From Micropruina glycogenica (GTDB taxonomy: Bacteria; Actinomycetota; Actinomycetes; Propionibacteriales; Propionibacteriaceae): a stretch of DNA of 64,000 nucleotides. The stretch spans positions 1,426,001-1,490,000 of the forward strand of contig NZ_LT985188.1 in NCBI RefSeq assembly GCF_900289045.1, written 5' to 3'. This document shows, one piece after another, positions 40,368 to 50,933 of the stretch. The notes beneath the pieces were generated by a model. It was not told where the DNA came from and searched no databases. It saw only the letters and a list, made by a program, of their open reading frames with translations. The position numbers and the translations under genes are program-made. Position 1 is the stretch's first letter. Each line of letters begins with the position of its first letter.

Positions 40368-41720
40368 TCAGCGTCTGAAGCCCATCGCCTTCAGCACCGC
40401 GTCGTGCACCTGGGTGTTCTTGATGAAGCCGGCCAGGCGCTGCGCCCCCGGGCCCGAAGCCGTCACCGGGGTGGCAGCCCCGGTGTGACCGTTGGTGGTC
40501 CAGTCGGCCACCATCTTCAGGTTCGAGTGGGCGATCGCAACGGTGTCTTCGGACTGCTCGCCCGAGCCGTTCTCGTCGTTCGGGTCGACGTTCTCGATGG
40601 CCAGCCCGCCGGTCTCGTGGTCACCGACCACCAGCACGAGGGTGCCCGGCGTGCGGGCCGCGAAGTCGAGCGCGATCTTGACCGTACGGTCGAGTTCGGC
40701 TCCGGCCTTGATCATGAGCTTGGCGTTGCTGTGGTGCGCCATCTCGTCGATGCCCTCTTCTTCGATGAACAGGAAGAAGCCGTCACGATCGCGCGACAGC
40801 AGGTCGATCGCCTTCGTGGCCATCACGGGCAGCCGCACCGAGGGGTCGTACAGGTCGCCTTCACCCTCGTTGTGGTATTCGAACATCTCTTCGTTGGCGA
40901 ACAGGCCGAGCACCTTGCCCTTGTTCACCTTGCCGAGTTCGGCGGCGTTGGTGACGTACTGGTACTTCAACTGCTTGGCGCGATCGACCAGGTTGCCCTT
41001 GGTGCCCTTGCTCTGCTCGGTGGGGTCGGTCGGCGGGTTGTCGGGCCAGGCGCCGGGGTTGCCGGCCGGGTACCACCAGTCCTCACCGCCGCCGAGCACC
41101 ACGTCGACGCGGCTCTGTTCGATGATCTGGCGCGCGATCTCGCTCTGGTCCGACCGGTTGGCCACGTGCGCCGAGAACGCGCCGGGCGAGGCGTCGGTCA
41201 CCTGGGCGGTGGTGACCAGTCCGGTGGACTTGCCGGCGGCCCGGGCCCGCTCCAGCAGGTTGGTCACCGGCTTGCCGTTGACGTCGACGCCGATCGCGCC
41301 GTTGTAACTGCGCACGCCCGTGGCGTAGGCGGTGGCTGCGGCCGCCGAGTCGGTGACGGCCTGTGCGGTGTCGGCCGAGTCGGTGTGCACCAGGCCGGTG
41401 ACCTGCATCTTGTTCATCACCAGGTCGCCGTTCTGGCCCTTCAGCGCCAGCCTGAGCAGCTCGCGGTGGGCCACGCCCATGCCGTCGCCCTGAATGAAGA
41501 TGACGTTGCGCGCCCGACCCTTGGTGTTGATGTCGTAGCCCGCAACCTCGGGGGTGTTCACCGACTCGGCGGTCAGCGTGACCGGCCGGTCGGCGACCCG
41601 TACCTGCGCCATTGACGCGCCCGAGACGGTCGACGCCAACAGGGCGGCCACCGCGACCGCCAGAACTCCCGTGGCTCGGCCCGCCAGTTGGGCAGGGTGG
41701 GTGTGCGAATGTTTGGGCAT
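40368..41720 (-). CDS. phoA: Secreted alkaline phosphatase (PhoA family)
   Basis: Exported phosphomonoesterase, 450 residues. A Sec-type signal peptide spans about residues 1-38 (hydrophobic GVLAVAVAALLASTVSG, likely cut after ASMA). Metal and active-site features are FIQGDGMG (Asp79), the nucleophile Ser125 in VTDSAAAATAYATG and VVGDHETGG. A strong AAGGAGG ribosome site precedes the ATG. Phosphate control is expected for the family, but I did not find a convincing PHO box. Confidence 0.93.
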   Translation of the reverse strand: MPKHSHTHPAQLAGRATGVLAVAVAALLASTVSGASMAQVRVADRPVTLTAESVNTPEVAGYDINTKGRARNVIFIQGDGMGVAHRELLRLALKGQNGDLVMNKMQVTGLVHTDSADTAQAVTDSAAAATAYATGVRSYNGAIGVDVNGKPVTNLLERARAAGKSTGLVTTAQVTDASPGAFSAHVANRSDQSEIARQIIEQSRVDVVLGGGEDWWYPAGNPGAWPDNPPTDPTEQSKGTKGNLVDRAKQLKYQYVTNAAELGKVNKGKVLGLFANEEMFEYHNEGEGDLYDPSVRLPVMATKAIDLLSRDRDGFFLFIEEEGIDEMAHHSNAKLMIKAGAELDRTVKIALDFAARTPGTLVLVVGDHETGGLAIENVDPNDENGSGEQSEDTVAIAHSNLKMVADWTTNGHTGAATPVTASGPGAQRLAGFIKNTQVHDAVLKAMGFRR

Positions 41721-41883
41721 ACTGCCTCCTTGGGGTGTTGCGACCTCTTCGTCGCTCCCGGGACTGTAACTTCACCCGCATCTTCGATCAACCACCCCGT
41801 TGGGTCGGCTTCGATCGAGACGCCTTGTTGGGTGGGCCCGAGCAACCCCGAACCCGAAGGTCTCGAGGGACGCCCGGCGCCGG

Positions 41884-44205
41884 TCAGTTCTTGACGCGGT
41901 TGGCCTCGTACACGCCGGGAATGCGCTTGAGCGCGTTGGTCAGCGACGCCAGGTGCGTCGGGTCGGGGGTTTCGAACTGCAGCCGCATGGTGAACACGCG
42001 GTCCTTGTTGGTGGTGGCCGACATCGACAAAATGTTGGAGTGATGCTCGGTCATCACCCGGCTCACGTCCGACAGCAGTCCGGCCCGATCGAGACCCTCC
42101 ACGTGCAGCGCCACCAAAAAACTCGAATCGGCGGACGGCGTCGCCCAGTTCACCTGCACCAGTCGGTCGGGCTTCTGCCGCAGGTTCTCGGCGTTGGTGC
42201 AGTCGGCGCGATGTACCGAGACGCCCTCTTCGCGCGTGATGAATCCGATGATGTCGTCGCCCGGCACCGGCATGCAGCATTTCGCCAGCTTGACCCGCAG
42301 ATCCGTGTGCCCCTCGACCACGACCCCGACGTCGTCGCTGCGTCGACTGGCCCGGCGCCGAGGGGTGGTGGTGATCGTCGAGTGGTCTTCGACGCTAGCC
42401 TCGGCGGCCTCTTCGGCGCCGCCTTCGGCGGCGATCAACCGTTCGACCACGGTCTGTGCGCTGACCGTTCCCTCGCCGATCGCGGCGTACAGGGCGGTGA
42501 CGTCGGCCACCCGGAAATGCCTGGCCAGAGCCGCGACATGCTCGGCCGACAGCAGCCGGTGCACGGGCAGGCCCGTACGGCGCAGTCGCTTGGCCAGCGC
42601 CTCTTTGCCCTGCTCGATGGACTCTTCACGTCGCTCGCGCATGAAGTACTGGCGAATCTTGGTGCGGGCCCTGGGGCTGGCCACGAAGTTCAGCCAGTCG
42701 CGGCTGGGCCCGGCATTGGGTGACTTCGACGTGAGCACCTCGACCTGGTCACCGTTGTTCAACTGGTACTCAAGTGGCACCAGGCGCTGGTTCACCCGGG
42801 CACCGATGGTGCGGTGACCCACCTCGGTGTGCACCGCGTAGGCGAAGTCGACCGGCGTCGAACCGGCCGGCAACGAGATGACGTCGCCCTTGGGGGTGAA
42901 CACGAAAACCTCGGTGGTGTTGATCTCGAAGCGCAGGGTGTCGAGAAAATCGGCCGGGTCTTCGGTTTCGCGCTGCCATTCGGTGATCTGCCGCACCCAG
43001 GACAGGTCGTTGCCCGAGCTGGGTGCCTTGCCCTCTTTGTACTTCCAGTGCGCGGCCACACCGTATTCGGCCTGGCGGTGCATTTCGTGGGTGCGAATCT
43101 GAAACTCCACCGGCTTGCTGTCCGGCCCCAGCACGGTGGTGTGCAGCGACTGGTAGAGGTTGAACTTCGGCATCGCGATGTAGTCCTTGAACCGGCCGGG
43201 CAGCGGGTTCCAGCGCGCATGCAGCACACCGAGGGCGCCGTAGCAGTCGCGCTGCGCGTCCACCAGAATGCGCAGGCCGACCAGATCGTAGATCTCGAAG
43301 AAGTCGCGGCCGCGCACCACCATTTTCTGGTAGATCGAGTAGTAGTGCTTCGGACGGCCGTACACCGTGGCCTTGATGCGGGCCTCGGCCAGGTCGTCCT
43401 TCACCTGGTCGATCACCTGACGCAGGTAGTTCTCACGCAGCGGCGCACGAGCGGCCACCATGCGCACGATCTCGTCGTAGATCTTCGGGTGCAGGGTGGC
43501 GAACGCGAGATCTTCGAGTTCCCACTTGATGGCGTTCATGCCCAGTCGGTGGGCCAGCGGGGCGAAGATCTCGAGCGTGTCGTTGGCGATGACGGCCTGT
43601 TTGTCTTGACGCAGAAAGCCCAGGGTGCGCATGTTGTGCAGCCGGTCGGCCAGCTTGATCACCAGCACCCTGATGTCGCGGCTCATCGCGAGCACCATCT
43701 TGCGCAGGGTCTCGGCCTTGGCCGACTCGCCGTAGGTGACCTTGTCGAGCTTCGTCACCCCGTCGACCATGGTGGCGACCTCTTGGCCGAAGTCGGCGGT
43801 CAGCTGCGCCATCGTGTACGAGGTGTCTTCGACCGTGTCGTGCAGCAGCGCGGCGCACAACGTCGTTTCGGTCATGCCCAGTTCGGCCAGAATCGTCGCG
43901 ACCGCCAGTGGGTGGGTGATGTAGGGGTCGCCGCTCTTGCGGGTCTGGCCGGCGTGGTAGTGCTCGGCGGTGCGGTACGCGCGCTCGATGACGGCGATGT
44001 CGGCCCGCGCATGATTCGACCGCAGGGTCTTCACCAACGGATCCAGCACGGCCGCCTGCGAGTTCTTGGGGGCTCCGAGCCGGGCGAGTGCGTGCCGCAT
44101 GCGCATGCGCGGCTGCTCGGCAGCGTTGCCCGGCTGGCTCAGCGCGCGCGGTTCACCCGGCAGGCCGTTACCTGCCCCGTACGGCCCATGCACGCTCTCA
44201 GTCAA
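41884..44205 (-). CDS. relA: Bifunctional (p)ppGpp synthetase/hydrolase
   Basis: Stringent-response enzyme (Rel), 773 residues from the TTG at 44205, which has GGGGAG just upstream; the frame continues 50 codons further without similarity. Domains in order: HD hydrolase ([28 protein letters not shown]), synthetase ([34 protein letters not shown]), TGS ([20 protein letters not shown]), and a C-terminal ACT domain. Both catalytic domains look intact. It is preceded by apt, a conserved order. Confidence 0.96.
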   Translation of the reverse strand: MTESVHGPYGAGNGLPGEPRALSQPGNAAEQPRMRMRHALARLGAPKNSQAAVLDPLVKTLRSNHARADIAVIERAYRTAEHYHAGQTRKSGDPYITHPLAVATILAELGMTETTLCAALLHDTVEDTSYTMAQLTADFGQEVATMVDGVTKLDKVTYGESAKAETLRKMVLAMSRDIRVLVIKLADRLHNMRTLGFLRQDKQAVIANDTLEIFAPLAHRLGMNAIKWELEDLAFATLHPKIYDEIVRMVAARAPLRENYLRQVIDQVKDDLAEARIKATVYGRPKHYYSIYQKMVVRGRDFFEIYDLVGLRILVDAQRDCYGALGVLHARWNPLPGRFKDYIAMPKFNLYQSLHTTVLGPDSKPVEFQIRTHEMHRQAEYGVAAHWKYKEGKAPSSGNDLSWVRQITEWQRETEDPADFLDTLRFEINTTEVFVFTPKGDVISLPAGSTPVDFAYAVHTEVGHRTIGARVNQRLVPLEYQLNNGDQVEVLTSKSPNAGPSRDWLNFVASPRARTKIRQYFMRERREESIEQGKEALAKRLRRTGLPVHRLLSAEHVAALARHFRVADVTALYAAIGEGTVSAQTVVERLIAAEGGAEEAAEASVEDHSTITTTPRRRASRRSDDVGVVVEGHTDLRVKLAKCCMPVPGDDIIGFITREEGVSVHRADCTNAENLRQKPDRLVQVNWATPSADSSFLVALHVEGLDRAGLLSDVSRVMTEHHSNILSMSATTNKDRVFTMRLQFETPDPTHLASLTNALKRIPGVYEANRVKN

Positions 44206-44482
44206 CCCGCTCCCCTTCGGCAGGTCTGCATCATACTGCCGCCACGACAGAGCCCCGTCGCCAGCGGCCTGCGCCCGACGGCCGTCGTCCCGGTCACCGA
44301 CGGGCTCGCCCCGCACCGGGACCCCTGAGGAGTGATCTTCGACCCCGGGAGGCACGGCACGCCGTCATGCCGGCGAACGCCGGGATCTCACCCGCACGCA
44401 CCGCACAACGCCGAGATTGCGGCGTCCGCCGCAATGACGAGCGATCTCCGCCCCCTCACCGGGCCGCGCTCAGCAGTGCGGC
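44206..44482. repeat. relA leader with an F1 doublet
   Basis: Two F1 palindromes in opposite orientation, at about 44365-44393 and 44412-44438, lie between apt and relA. They form a REPIN-like pair. No other feature is seen. Confidence 0.55.
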
Positions 44483-45022
44483 TCAGACGGTGACGACGGC
44501 CGAGTAGTTGTGGATGCCCAACTCGGCGAGCTTCTCGCGGCCCGGCAAGAAGCCGAGCTCCATCAATACCGCCACGTGCACCAGGTCGGCACCCAACCGG
44601 TGCACCAGAGCGGCTGTGGCGCCCACGGTGCCGCCGGTGGCCAGCACGTCGTCGATCACCAGCACGCGGGCGCCCGGCAGCACGGCGTCCGTCTTCACGG
44701 TGAGCGTCTCGTGGCCGTACTCGAGCGAGAACTGCTCGCTGTACAGCTCACCGGGCAGCTTGCCGGGCTTGCGCACGGGCACGAAGCCCGCCCCCAGTTC
44801 GAGCGCCACGGGCGCGGCCAGAATGAACCCGCGCGCCTCCATGCCCACCACCACGTCGATGTCGGGCGGCGCCAACGCGACCAGTGCGTTGATGGCCGCC
44901 CGCAGGCCCTTGGGCGAGGCCAGCAGCGGCGTGATGTCTTTGAACACCACACCCGGCTTGGGAAAGTCGGGAATGTCTTCGATCAGGTCGAGAACCAACT
45001 GGTGGTCATCGCTGAAGGTCAC
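44483..45022 (-). CDS. apt: Adenine phosphoribosyltransferase
   Basis: Salvages adenine to AMP. The PRPP-binding loop VLVIDDVLATGGTVGA and the family start IPDFPKPGVVFKDITPLLA are clear. 179 residues. It follows secF by 3 bases, the usual secDF-apt-relA arrangement. Confidence 0.97.
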   Translation of the reverse strand: MTFSDDHQLVLDLIEDIPDFPKPGVVFKDITPLLASPKGLRAAINALVALAPPDIDVVVGMEARGFILAAPVALELGAGFVPVRKPGKLPGELYSEQFSLEYGHETLTVKTDAVLPGARVLVIDDVLATGGTVGATAALVHRLGADLVHVAVLMELGFLPGREKLAELGIHNYSAVVTV

Positions 45023-45025
45023 GGG

Positions 45026-46231
45026 TCACTTCTTTCGCTGGGCGCGGGTGCTGCGACTGGGCTGAACCCGGTTCTGCCGGGCCAGGTCGTTGGCGCTGAC
45101 CAGACCGAGCCGTTCGGGCTCGATCTCGTCGACCTCGGCCAGCGGCCCGTCACCGTCGGTGATCACCACCGACTTCGACGTGGCCGCGGCCTTGTCTTTG
45201 ACGGTGTGCCGCTCGGCCCGGCGGGCCAGCCGCTCGCGGTGCTCGCGCATCTCTGGCTCGGCCTCTTTGAGCTGCGCCAGCAGCGGCGCCGCGATGAAGA
45301 TGGACGAGTACGCGCCGGCGATCATGCCCACCAACAGCGCAAGGCCCAGGTCTTTCAGCGGCCCCGTGCCCAGAATGAAGGTGCCGGCGAAGGTCAGCGC
45401 CGCCACCGGCAGCACGCCGATGATCGTGGTGTTGATCGACCGGATCAGCACCTGGTTGACGGCGGCGTTGGCTGCGTCGGCGTAGGTTATGCGGGTGTTC
45501 TTGATGTCGGCGGTGTTCTCGCGCACCTTGTCGAACACCACCACGGTGTCGTAGAGCGAGTAACCCAGAATCGTGAGCACACCGATCAGGGTGGCGGGGG
45601 TCACGGTGAAGCCCACCAGGGCATAGATGCCAATGGTGATGATCAGGTCGTGCAGCAACGCGACGATGGCAGCGATGGCCATCTTGAAGTTGCGGAAGTA
45701 CGCCCAGATCAGCAGCGACACCAACACCAGAAAGACCGCGAGCGCGATCAGCGCCTGCTGGGTGATCATCGACCCCCACGACGCGCCGATCAGGCTGTAG
45801 CCGACCTCGTCGACGGCAATACCGCCGGACGCCGTTGCCAGCGCCTGCTTGACCTGGGTGACCTCGTCGACCGACAGCGATCGCGTCTGCACGCGCACCT
45901 GGTTGTCGCCGACCGAAATCACCTGAATGTCGTCGTTGTCGGGCAGGTTGAGCGCCTCGACCGCGCTGCGCATCTGGTCGGGGGTGCCCGCGCTCACGCT
46001 GACCGGCACGGTGAAGTCGGCGCCGCCCTTGAACTCGATGCCCAGATTCAGCCGCAGAATCGCCAACGCCAGAATCGAGATGGTCAGCAGCACGCCCGAG
46101 ATGATGTACCAGCGCTTGCGGTTGCCGACGAAGTCGTACTCGACCTCGCCGGTGTACAGCTTGTGCGCGAAGCTCGCCTTCTTGACCTTCGGCTCGCCCG
46201 TCTTCTTGGGCTCGGTTGTCGCGGTGCTCAT
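45026..46231 (-). CDS. secF: Protein translocase subunit SecF
   Basis: Inner-membrane partner of SecD that uses the proton gradient to help Sec export. About 401 residues with six membrane segments and the family motifs GIEFKGGADF and YSLYDTVVVFDKVREN. A basic C-terminal tail ends TRAQRKK. The ATG overlaps the secD stop (TGATG); a GTG three bases earlier is also possible. Confidence 0.96.
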   Translation of the reverse strand: MSTATTEPKKTGEPKVKKASFAHKLYTGEVEYDFVGNRKRWYIISGVLLTISILALAILRLNLGIEFKGGADFTVPVSVSAGTPDQMRSAVEALNLPDNDDIQVISVGDNQVRVQTRSLSVDEVTQVKQALATASGGIAVDEVGYSLIGASWGSMITQQALIALAVFLVLVSLLIWAYFRNFKMAIAAIVALLHDLIITIGIYALVGFTVTPATLIGVLTILGYSLYDTVVVFDKVRENTADIKNTRITYADAANAAVNQVLIRSINTTIIGVLPVAALTFAGTFILGTGPLKDLGLALLVGMIAGAYSSIFIAAPLLAQLKEAEPEMREHRERLARRAERHTVKDKAAATSKSVVITDGDGPLAEVDEIEPERLGLVSANDLARQNRVQPSRSTRAQRKK

Positions 46232-48021
46232 CACGCCTCCTCGGTCGTCGAGTCAGGGGTGGACGCCTTCGCTGCAGCGCTCTTGCCTGCCGCCGCCTTG
46301 CCCGCGGTGGCCGGAACCTTCGCCGCCTTGCCTGCGCCGGTGGCGGCGGCCCGACGGCGGCGGTGCAGCGGCGGTTGATGCCTGGCACCCAGATGGTCGG
46401 GTTCGAACCCCGAGAACTTGCGACCCTCGCCGAAGTAGCGGGTGCGTCCGAGCAGCGACACCAGCGGCTTGGTGAACCAGAACACCACCGCGATGTCGAT
46501 CAGGGTGGTGAGGCCCAGCGTGAACGCGAAGCCGCGCACCGAGCCGATGGCCAGAATGAACAACACCACCGCAGAGAGCAACGACACACCGTCGGCGATC
46601 AGAATGGTCTGCCGCGACCGTTCCCAGCCGGTTTCGATGGCGCTGCGCAGTGACCGTCCGTCACGCACCTCGTCGCGAATGCGTTCGAAGTAGATGATGA
46701 ACGAGTCGGCTGTGACGCCGATGGCCACGATCAGGCCCGCGACGCCGGGCAGGTTGAGCGCGAAGCCCATGGCTTGGCCGAGCAGCACCACGAGCGCGTA
46801 AGTGATGCCGAAGGCGACCACCAAGCTGCTGACCACCACGATGGACAGGGCGCGGTAGTACAGAATGCTGTAGGCCACCACGAGGGCCAGGCCGATGATG
46901 CCGGCGATGATGCCGGCTTCCAGTTGCTCGCCGCCTAATTTGGCCGACACGTTGTCGACGCTCGACACATCGAAGGCCAGTGGCAGGGCGCCGTACTTGA
47001 GCACGTTGGCCAATTGGGTGGCGCTGGCCTGGTTGAACGAACCCGAGATCTCGGCCCGTCCACCGGGAATGGCTGCGCTCACGTAGGGGCTGCTGATCAC
47101 CGTGCCGTCGAGCACGATGGCGAACTGGTTCTGCGGGCTGGTCTTGGTCGAGATGGCCCGGGTGACCGTTTCGAACGTGGTGGCGGCGGTGCCGTTGAAC
47201 TCGAGGTTGACCACCCAACTCACCCCGTTCTGGGGAATGCCGGCCTGAGCCGAGTTGAGGTCCTTGCCCGAGATCACCGCAGGCGAGAGCAGGTACTTGG
47301 TTGTGTGGCCCTCGTCGCAGGTGATCAGCGGCTGGTCGGACACGTCGGGGAACGGGTCGCCGCACTGAAAGTTCGTGTAGTCGCTCTGGTCGCGCTTACT
47401 CGGCGTCCAGTCGAGCACCTGCTGGGTGGTGGGCGGCGTGGCACCGGCGACCGTCGGCCGGGGGCTCGGAACCGGGGTCGGCAGTGCCGGCAGCGGCCGG
47501 GGGTTGGTGCTGGGCGAGGTGGTGGCACTCGGCACCGCCGATTCCGTGGGCTGAGCCGTCTCAGTGGCCGCGGGCTGGGTGGCCGCGGGCTCGGACGCGG
47601 CCTGGGTCGGCTCGACGCTCGGCTGCGCCGACGCCACCTGCTCGGAGGCGTACACCAGCCGGAAGTACAACTGGGCGGTCTGGCCCACCATGCGCACCAA
47701 CTCGTCTTGCTGGACGTTGGGCACGCTCACGATGATCTGCCGGTCGCCCGAGGTGGTCACCTCGGACTCACCGACGCCGATGGCGTCGACGCGCTGCTGA
47801 ATGATGGTGCGGGCCAGTTCGAGACTGGCCGGGTCGACCGCGCCCTCGCCGCTGGTGTTGCTGGCCGTCAGGGTGATGGTGGTGCCGCCGCGCAGGTCGA
47901 GCCCCAGTTTGGGGGTCCAGACGCCGCCGAGAGCCATCAGCCCGAACAGGCCGGCCGTGATCACCAGAAAGACGATCAGGGTTCTCAGGGGATGGCTGTG
48001 ATGCCTACTTGTGGTTGCCAC
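46231..48021 (-). CDS. secD: Protein translocase subunit SecD
   Basis: 596 residues. The first membrane helix is followed by GLDLRGGTTITL, the large P1 periplasmic domain, and five further helices with the motif GVTADSFIIYFERIRDEVR. The P1 region contains an actinobacterial Pro/Ala/Thr/Ser-rich low-complexity insert of about 65 residues (roughly 145-210). The C-terminus is Ala/Lys-rich. Translated 5' to secF and coupled to it. Confidence 0.96.
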   Translation of the reverse strand: MATTSRHHSHPLRTLIVFLVITAGLFGLMALGGVWTPKLGLDLRGGTTITLTASNTSGEGAVDPASLELARTIIQQRVDAIGVGESEVTTSGDRQIIVSVPNVQQDELVRMVGQTAQLYFRLVYASEQVASAQPSVEPTQAASEPAATQPAATETAQPTESAVPSATTSPSTNPRPLPALPTPVPSPRPTVAGATPPTTQQVLDWTPSKRDQSDYTNFQCGDPFPDVSDQPLITCDEGHTTKYLLSPAVISGKDLNSAQAGIPQNGVSWVVNLEFNGTAATTFETVTRAISTKTSPQNQFAIVLDGTVISSPYVSAAIPGGRAEISGSFNQASATQLANVLKYGALPLAFDVSSVDNVSAKLGGEQLEAGIIAGIIGLALVVAYSILYYRALSIVVVSSLVVAFGITYALVVLLGQAMGFALNLPGVAGLIVAIGVTADSFIIYFERIRDEVRDGRSLRSAIETGWERSRQTILIADGVSLLSAVVLFILAIGSVRGFAFTLGLTTLIDIAVVFWFTKPLVSLLGRTRYFGEGRKFSGFEPDHLGARHQPPLHRRRRAAATGAGKAAKVPATAGKAAAGKSAAAKASTPDSTTEEA

Positions 48022-48041
48022 GTGCAGTTACGCCTCAACGG

Positions 48042-48500
48042 TCACTTCTGGGTGTTCTGGCCCGGCACGTCGTCGCTCGGCGGGTCGGCCGGGGCGTCGG
48101 TGAGCCGAGGGTCGTTGAAGTCCGACGGCTGGATGTTCTCGAACGGGTTGGGCTCGGCGGCCTCGTCGACCTCGTCGGCCTCGCGCTCGATGTGATCGGG
48201 CTCGGCGGCATCGTCGGCGTACTCGAACTCGTCGTCTTCGGGGGTCAGGGTCTTGACGATGGCCTGCTTGACCACGGTCATTTCGATGCCGGGGGCGATC
48301 TCGATGATGGCCTGGCGATCGCCAAGGTGGCGAATGGTGCCGAATACACCGGACGACAGCATGACGCGGGCGCCGGGGGCCAGGGCGTTGGTCATCTCTG
48401 CCTGCTTCTTGGCCCGCTTCTGCTGCGGACGAATCAGCAGAAAGTAGAAGGCGGCGCCCATCAGCACAAGCATCAGGACAGTGCTACCCATGTCACCCAT
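48042..48500 (-). CDS. yajC: Preprotein translocase accessory subunit YajC
   Basis: 152 residues: one N-terminal membrane helix (STVLMLVLMGAAFYFLLI), then RPQQKRAKKQAEMTNALAPG and VMLSSGVFGTI of the YajC family. An acidic, Pro/Asp-rich tail of about 60 residues is longer than in E. coli but usual for actinobacteria. Confidence 0.94.
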   Translation of the reverse strand: MGDMGSTVLMLVLMGAAFYFLLIRPQQKRAKKQAEMTNALAPGARVMLSSGVFGTIRHLGDRQAIIEIAPGIEMTVVKQAIVKTLTPEDDEFEYADDAAEPDHIEREADEVDEAAEPNPFENIQPSDFNDPRLTDAPADPPSDDVPGQNTQK

Positions 48501-48722
48501 GTGAGATTTCTTTCGTTAGAACGGCAAGACGGCGGCTGACCACCGACGCACAACTCTAGCCGAGGCGACCACAAAGCCCGATTCCGACGTACCGGCGGAC
48601 GCCTGCTGCGTCGGCGGCGCTGCCGACGTTGCTCGCGTTCGCCCTCGTTGCTCGCGTTCGGACGCAGGCAACGTCGCTTTTCGCGAGCAACGTCGAATGG
48701 AGCGCCACGTGCGCACGCTCGG
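48501..48722. repeat. ruvB-yajC gap with a 14-bp inverted repeat
   Basis: CGACGTTGCTCGCG (48624-48637) is perfectly inverted at 48682-48695. Direct copies of GTTGCTCGCGTTCG lie between (48628 and 48647). The structure could be a terminator for ruvCAB or another small repeat element. Confidence 0.55.
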
Positions 48723-49757
48723 TCAGCCGCCGAACAGGTCGGGCTCGGCGCTGGCCGGCATGGTGAGCCCGAGGTGCGCCCACCCACGAGCGGTGGCCAC
48801 GCGTCCGCGGGGTGTGCGCATCAAAAAGCCCTGCCGTACCAGGAACGGCTCGGCGACCTCTTCGACCGTCTCGCGTTCTTCGCCCACCGCCATGGCCAGC
48901 GTCGACAGCCCCACCGGGCCCCCGTTGAACCGCTCACACAGGGCCGACAACACCGAACGGTCGAGCCGGTCGAGGCCGAGTTCGTCCACCTCGTAGAGTT
49001 CCAGGGCCGCTGCTGCGACGGCGGGGGTCAGCAGGCCGTCCGCGCGTACTTGGGCGTAATCGCGGACGCGCCGCAGCAGCCGGTTGGCGATGCGGGGGGT
49101 GCCACGTGAGCGGGAGGCGATCACCTCGTCGGTGTCCGCGACCAAGGTGATGCCGAGCAGCCGTGCAGAACGGCGCACGATCGCGCGCAGCGAGTCCGTT
49201 TCGTAGAAGTCGAGCTGGCCGGTGAAGCCGAACCGATCGCGCAACGGGCCGGGCAGCAGGCCGGCGCGGGTGGTGGCGCCGACCAGCGTGAACGGCGGAA
49301 TGTCCAGTGGAATCGCGGTGGCGCCCGGGCCCTTGCCCACCACCACGTCGACGCGGAAGTCCTCCATGGCCAGGTACAGCATCTCTTCGGCGGGACGGCT
49401 CATGCGGTGGATCTCGTCGAGAAAGAACACCTCGCCCTCGGTGAGGCCCGACAGAATCGCCGCGAGGTCGCCGGCGTGCTGAATGGCCGGGCCGGAACTG
49501 ATTCGGATCGGCACGCCGAGTTCGGCGGCGATGATCATGGCCAGGGTGGTCTTGCCCAGCCCGGGCGGGCCCGACAGCAGCACGTGGTCGGGCACCGATC
49601 CGCGGTGGCGGGCGGCGTCCAACACCAGGCCGAGTTGGTCGCTGACCCGCGGCTGGCCGGCGAACTCGGCCAGGCTGCCCGGGCGCAGTGCCGACTCGGC
49701 GACGGTGTCGTCGTCGTGCTGGTGAGGATCCATCGGATCCTCGGCCGCGCGGGTCAC
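48723..49757 (-). CDS. ruvB: Holliday junction branch migration ATPase RuvB
   Basis: Hexameric AAA+ motor that drives branch migration with RuvA. Walker [13 protein letters not shown], Walker B FLDEIHRM, and the C-terminal winged helix ([20 protein letters not shown]). 344 residues. The GTG start overlaps the ruvA stop. Confidence 0.97.
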   Translation of the reverse strand: MTRAAEDPMDPHQHDDDTVAESALRPGSLAEFAGQPRVSDQLGLVLDAARHRGSVPDHVLLSGPPGLGKTTLAMIIAAELGVPIRISSGPAIQHAGDLAAILSGLTEGEVFFLDEIHRMSRPAEEMLYLAMEDFRVDVVVGKGPGATAIPLDIPPFTLVGATTRAGLLPGPLRDRFGFTGQLDFYETDSLRAIVRRSARLLGITLVADTDEVIASRSRGTPRIANRLLRRVRDYAQVRADGLLTPAVAAAALELYEVDELGLDRLDRSVLSALCERFNGGPVGLSTLAMAVGEERETVEEVAEPFLVRQGFLMRTPRGRVATARGWAHLGLTMPASAEPDLFGG

Positions 49758-50353
49758 TTGGCCAGGCTTCGCAGAGCGGCCCGCATCAACACGGCGACCG
49801 GAGTGGCGGGATCGGTTTCGACCATGCCCGCCACGTTGTCACACGCCCGGTCGGCGTCGCGCGCCGACCAGCCGAGGCCCTCGAGACCGCCCTTGACCTG
49901 TTCGCGCCAGTCGGGCGCCTCGGTGGTCGCCGGCAGCCCGCTGGTGGCGGCGAGGGCGTTGATCTTGTCTTTCAACTCGATGACCAGCCGTTGCGCGCCC
50001 TTGACGCCGATGCCAGGCACCTTGGTGAGTGCAGCGATGTTCTCGGCCGCGATCGCGGCGCGCAGAGCGTCGGGGCTGAGCACCGAGACCACGGCCTGGG
50101 CGATCTTGGGGCCGATACCGCTGGCCGACTGGACGAGTTCGAAGCAGTCGCGCTCGTCGGCCTCGGTGAACCCGTACAGGGTGAGCGAGTCCTCACGCAC
50201 CACCAGCGAGGTGGCGAGCGTGGCGGGTTGGCCGAGCCGCACGGCGGCGGCGGTGGCCGGCGTGCACAGGGCTTTGACGCCGAACCCGTTCACGTCGAGC
50301 ACCACATGGGTGGCACCGGCCGCAATGACCGTGCCGGTGAGCTGGGCGATCAT
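49754..50353 (-). CDS. ruvA: Holliday junction DNA helicase subunit RuvA
   Basis: Binds four-way junctions and loads RuvB. 199 residues from the ATG at 50353: OB fold [13 protein letters not shown], the HhH region with [17 protein letters not shown] and [18 protein letters not shown], and a C-terminal RuvB-binding domain. The start overlaps the ruvC stop by 4 bases. Confidence 0.97.
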   Translation of the reverse strand: MIAQLTGTVIAAGATHVVLDVNGFGVKALCTPATAAAVRLGQPATLATSLVVREDSLTLYGFTEADERDCFELVQSASGIGPKIAQAVVSVLSPDALRAAIAAENIAALTKVPGIGVKGAQRLVIELKDKINALAATSGLPATTEAPDWREQVKGGLEGLGWSARDADRACDNVAGMVETDPATPVAVLMRAALRSLAK

Positions 50354-50886
50354 GCGCCCCTCCTGCCCTGCAGGCGGCGGGCCTGATCGAGGGCGGCGGC
50401 CACCCTGGCCTGGCCCGCACCACGCCACAGGTGGCAGATGGCGAGCGCGACGGCGTCGGCGGCGTCCGCGGGTTTGGGCGCTTCGGCCAGCTTGAGCACC
50501 CGGGTGACCATGAGACCGATCTGAGCCTTGTCGGCGCGTCCAGACCCGGTGATGGCGGCCTTGACCTCACTGGGCGTGTGCTGGTGCACGGGCAGCTTGT
50601 GGCGGGCGGCGACCAGCATGGTGACGCCGGCGGCCTGCGCGGTGCCGATCACCGTCATGGTGTTGTGCTGGCTGAACACCCGCTCGACGGCGATCACCTC
50701 GGGCCGGTGCCGGGCCACCCACTGCTCCAGCTCGGTCTCGATGGCCAGCAGCCGCAGCGGCAGATCGGCGTCGGCCGGGGTGCGGATCACGCCTGCCTCG
50801 ACCAGCACCGGCGGACGTCCGGGAGCCCCGTCGACCACGCCGACACCGCAGCGGGTCAGCCCCGGATCGACCCCCAGCACACGCAT
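50350..50886 (-). CDS. ruvC: Crossover junction endodeoxyribonuclease RuvC
   Basis: Resolves Holliday junctions. The catalytic acids are Asp7 ([10 protein letters not shown]), Glu in [10 protein letters not shown], and the late Asp pair in [13 protein letters not shown]. 178 residues. First gene of ruvCAB, with SOS-box-like sites just upstream. Confidence 0.97.
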   Translation of the reverse strand: MRVLGVDPGLTRCGVGVVDGAPGRPPVLVEAGVIRTPADADLPLRLLAIETELEQWVARHRPEVIAVERVFSQHNTMTVIGTAQAAGVTMLVAARHKLPVHQHTPSEVKAAITGSGRADKAQIGLMVTRVLKLAEAPKPADAADAVALAICHLWRGAGQARVAAALDQARRLQGRRGA

Positions 50887-50905
50887 CGATAGGCACCTTC
50901 ATCAG

Positions 50906-50933
50906 CCGAACAGATGTTCGGATACTACCGAAC
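50906..50933 (-). promoter_or_regulatory. LexA (SOS) box-like palindromes before ruvC
   Basis: CCGAACAGATGTTCGG (50906-50921) fits the actinobacterial LexA consensus CGAAC-N4-GTTCG and lies 20 bases before the ruvC start. A second, overlapping dyad reads GTTCGG-atacta-CCGAAC (50916-50933). DNA-damage induction of ruvCAB is the natural reading. Confidence 0.8.

Noticed and set aside
41721-41883. PHO-box-like direct repeats before the alkaline phosphatase gene
   Set aside because: Only one half (CTTCACCC) looks right; the second repeat is too degenerate to call.
44206-44355. 50-residue upstream extension of Rel
   Set aside because: No similarity to Rel proteins; a ribosome site precedes the TTG at 44205.
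46398-46412. GGGTTCGAACCCC resembling a tRNA T-arm
   Set aside because: It lies inside secD in a conserved reading frame, and no acceptor, D or anticodon arm can be built around it.
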